The notes under the pieces: model-generated
Database searches by the model: none
What the model was told of the DNA's origin: nothing
Seen by the model: only the letters and a program-made list of their open reading frames with translations
NCBI RefSeq assembly: GCF_029894425.1
Contig: NZ_JARXYJ010000001.1
Coordinates: 62,001-126,000, forward strand
DNA length: 64,000 nucleotides
DNA from: Streptomyces sp. SAI-127
GTDB lineage: Bacteria > Actinomycetota > Actinomycetes > Streptomycetales > Streptomycetaceae
Direction: 5' to 3'
Shown here: positions 63,359 through 64,000 of the stretch, one piece after another
Layout of the letters: every line of letters begins with the position of its first letter
How positions within the stretch are numbered: the stretch's first letter is position 1
Translations under genes and position numbers: made by a program

Positions 63359-64000
63359 TCATGAGCTGCCCAGCGCGAGGCTGACCGTCTTGACCTGCGC
63401 GTACTCGTGCAGCGCTTCGAGGCCCTTCTCCCGGCCGTAACCGCTCTGCTTGTAGCCGCCGAAGGGGGTCTCGATGGTCAACGGGCCGCCGTTGACGGTG
63501 ACTTGGCCCGCCTGGATCCGCTCGGCGAGGCGCAGTCCGCGGGCGGTGTCGCCGCTCCATATGGAGGCGACCAGCCCGTACGCGGTGTCGTCGGCCAGAG
63601 CCAGTGCGTGGCCCTCGTCGGTGAACGGCATGGTGACGAGGACCGGTCCGAAGATCTCTTCGCGGGCGAGCGGCAGCTCGCGGGGCACGTGGGCGTAGAG
63701 GGTCGGCCGGATGTACAGACCGCCGGCGGGCGGCCCGTCCTCGTACGCTCCGCCGCCTGTCAGCGGACGGCAGCCTGCCTCGCGGGCGCGGTCGAAGTGG
63801 TCGAGGACCTTGGCGTACTGGGCCTCGGTGATGATCGGGCCGAAGTCCGTTGCCGGTTCGAGGCGTTCGAGCCGTGCGGCGACCTCGCGTACGAAGGGGT
63901 CGTGCACGGAGGACTCGACGAGCAGCCGCGTCGTGGCCGAACACACCTGTCCGGCGTTCGCGGCGACGGCATTCACGGCGGCGGCAGCCGCGCGCTCCAG
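63359..64000 (-). CDS. Aldehyde dehydrogenase, N-terminal part beyond window
   Basis: The frame is open to the window edge; 213 C-terminal residues are visible. The catalytic Cys is in ANAGQVCSATTRLLV. Later ALDH motifs are EEIFGPVLVTMPF, AYGLVASIWSGDTARGLRLA and PFGGYKQSGYGREKG. The catalytic Glu and NAD loop lie outside. It heads the visible part of the operon with the decarboxylase-like, hydroxyacid dehydrogenase and CoA-transferase genes, and would oxidise an aldehyde to an acid. The promoter is off the window. Confidence 0.93.
   Translation of the reverse strand: MERAAAAAVNAVAANAGQVCSATTRLLVESSVHDPFVREVAARLERLEPATDFGPIITEAQYAKVLDHFDRAREAGCRPLTGGGAYEDGPPAGGLYIRPTLYAHVPRELPLAREEIFGPVLVTMPFTDEGHALALADDTAYGLVASIWSGDTARGLRLAERIQAGQVTVNGGPLTIETPFGGYKQSGYGREKGLEALHEYAQVKTVSLALGSS

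Overview
The window is very GC-rich, uses GTG and occasional TTG starts, and packs genes into runs with 4-bp ATGA/GTGA overlaps. It also carries mycofactocin genes and F420-type (LLM) oxidoreductases. Together these point to a high-GC actinobacterium, plausibly Streptomyces or a close relative. The genus is inference. No rRNA, tRNA, CRISPR array or intact mobile element was seen.

Layout. (a) 1-2085: end of an XdhC-type maturation gene followed by mftF, the mycofactocin glycosyltransferase. (b) 2121-9887: gene debris, then a ferredoxin / P450 / mycofactocin-type SDR set and a three-subunit molybdenum hydroxylase with a CoxG-like gene, divergent from a TetR gene. (c) 9951-10545: scrambled remnants of a beta-glucuronidase and an SDR. 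(d) 10546-16118: a branched-chain-amino-acid-type ABC transporter with a fused LivHM permease. (e) 16336-34201: catabolic operons holding acyl-CoA dehydrogenases, enoyl-CoA hydratase, TauD-like dioxygenase, thioesterase, SDRs, thiolase and acyl-CoA ligase, with TetR regulators. (f) 34256-40243: an HSD10-like SDR, then mftR and the mycofactocin cluster mftA-B-C-E-SDR-mftD. (g) 40262-64000: more acyl-CoA ligases, acyl-CoA dehydrogenases and hydratases, a KshB-like reductase, a second P450 with ferredoxin, a Rieske oxygenase, amidohydrolases, a CoA-transferase and an aldehyde dehydrogenase cut by the window end.

How it works together. The content fits import of a hydrophobic, probably cyclic substrate, oxygenation by P450 and Rieske enzymes, oxidation of alcohols by mycofactocin-linked SDRs, CoA activation by four ligases, and beta-oxidation by six acyl-CoA dehydrogenases (two as overlapping pairs), hydratases, an HSD10-like dehydrogenase and a thiolase. 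The substrate cannot be named from the sequence. No Mce transporter, ketosteroid dehydrogenase or meta-cleavage dioxygenase was seen.

The most interesting signal is a repeated palindrome, GAGAA-N5-TTCTC, in at least twelve promoter regions between 16.3 and 60.7 kb, often in tandem copies 21-22 bp apart. It lies in front of nearly every catabolic operon and of two related TetR genes, which suggests one regulon. The mycofactocin cluster and the molybdenum hydroxylase operon each have their own different inverted repeats. Several genes (CoxG-like, a TetR, SurE-like, a hot-dog thioesterase) are broken by frameshifts or stops.
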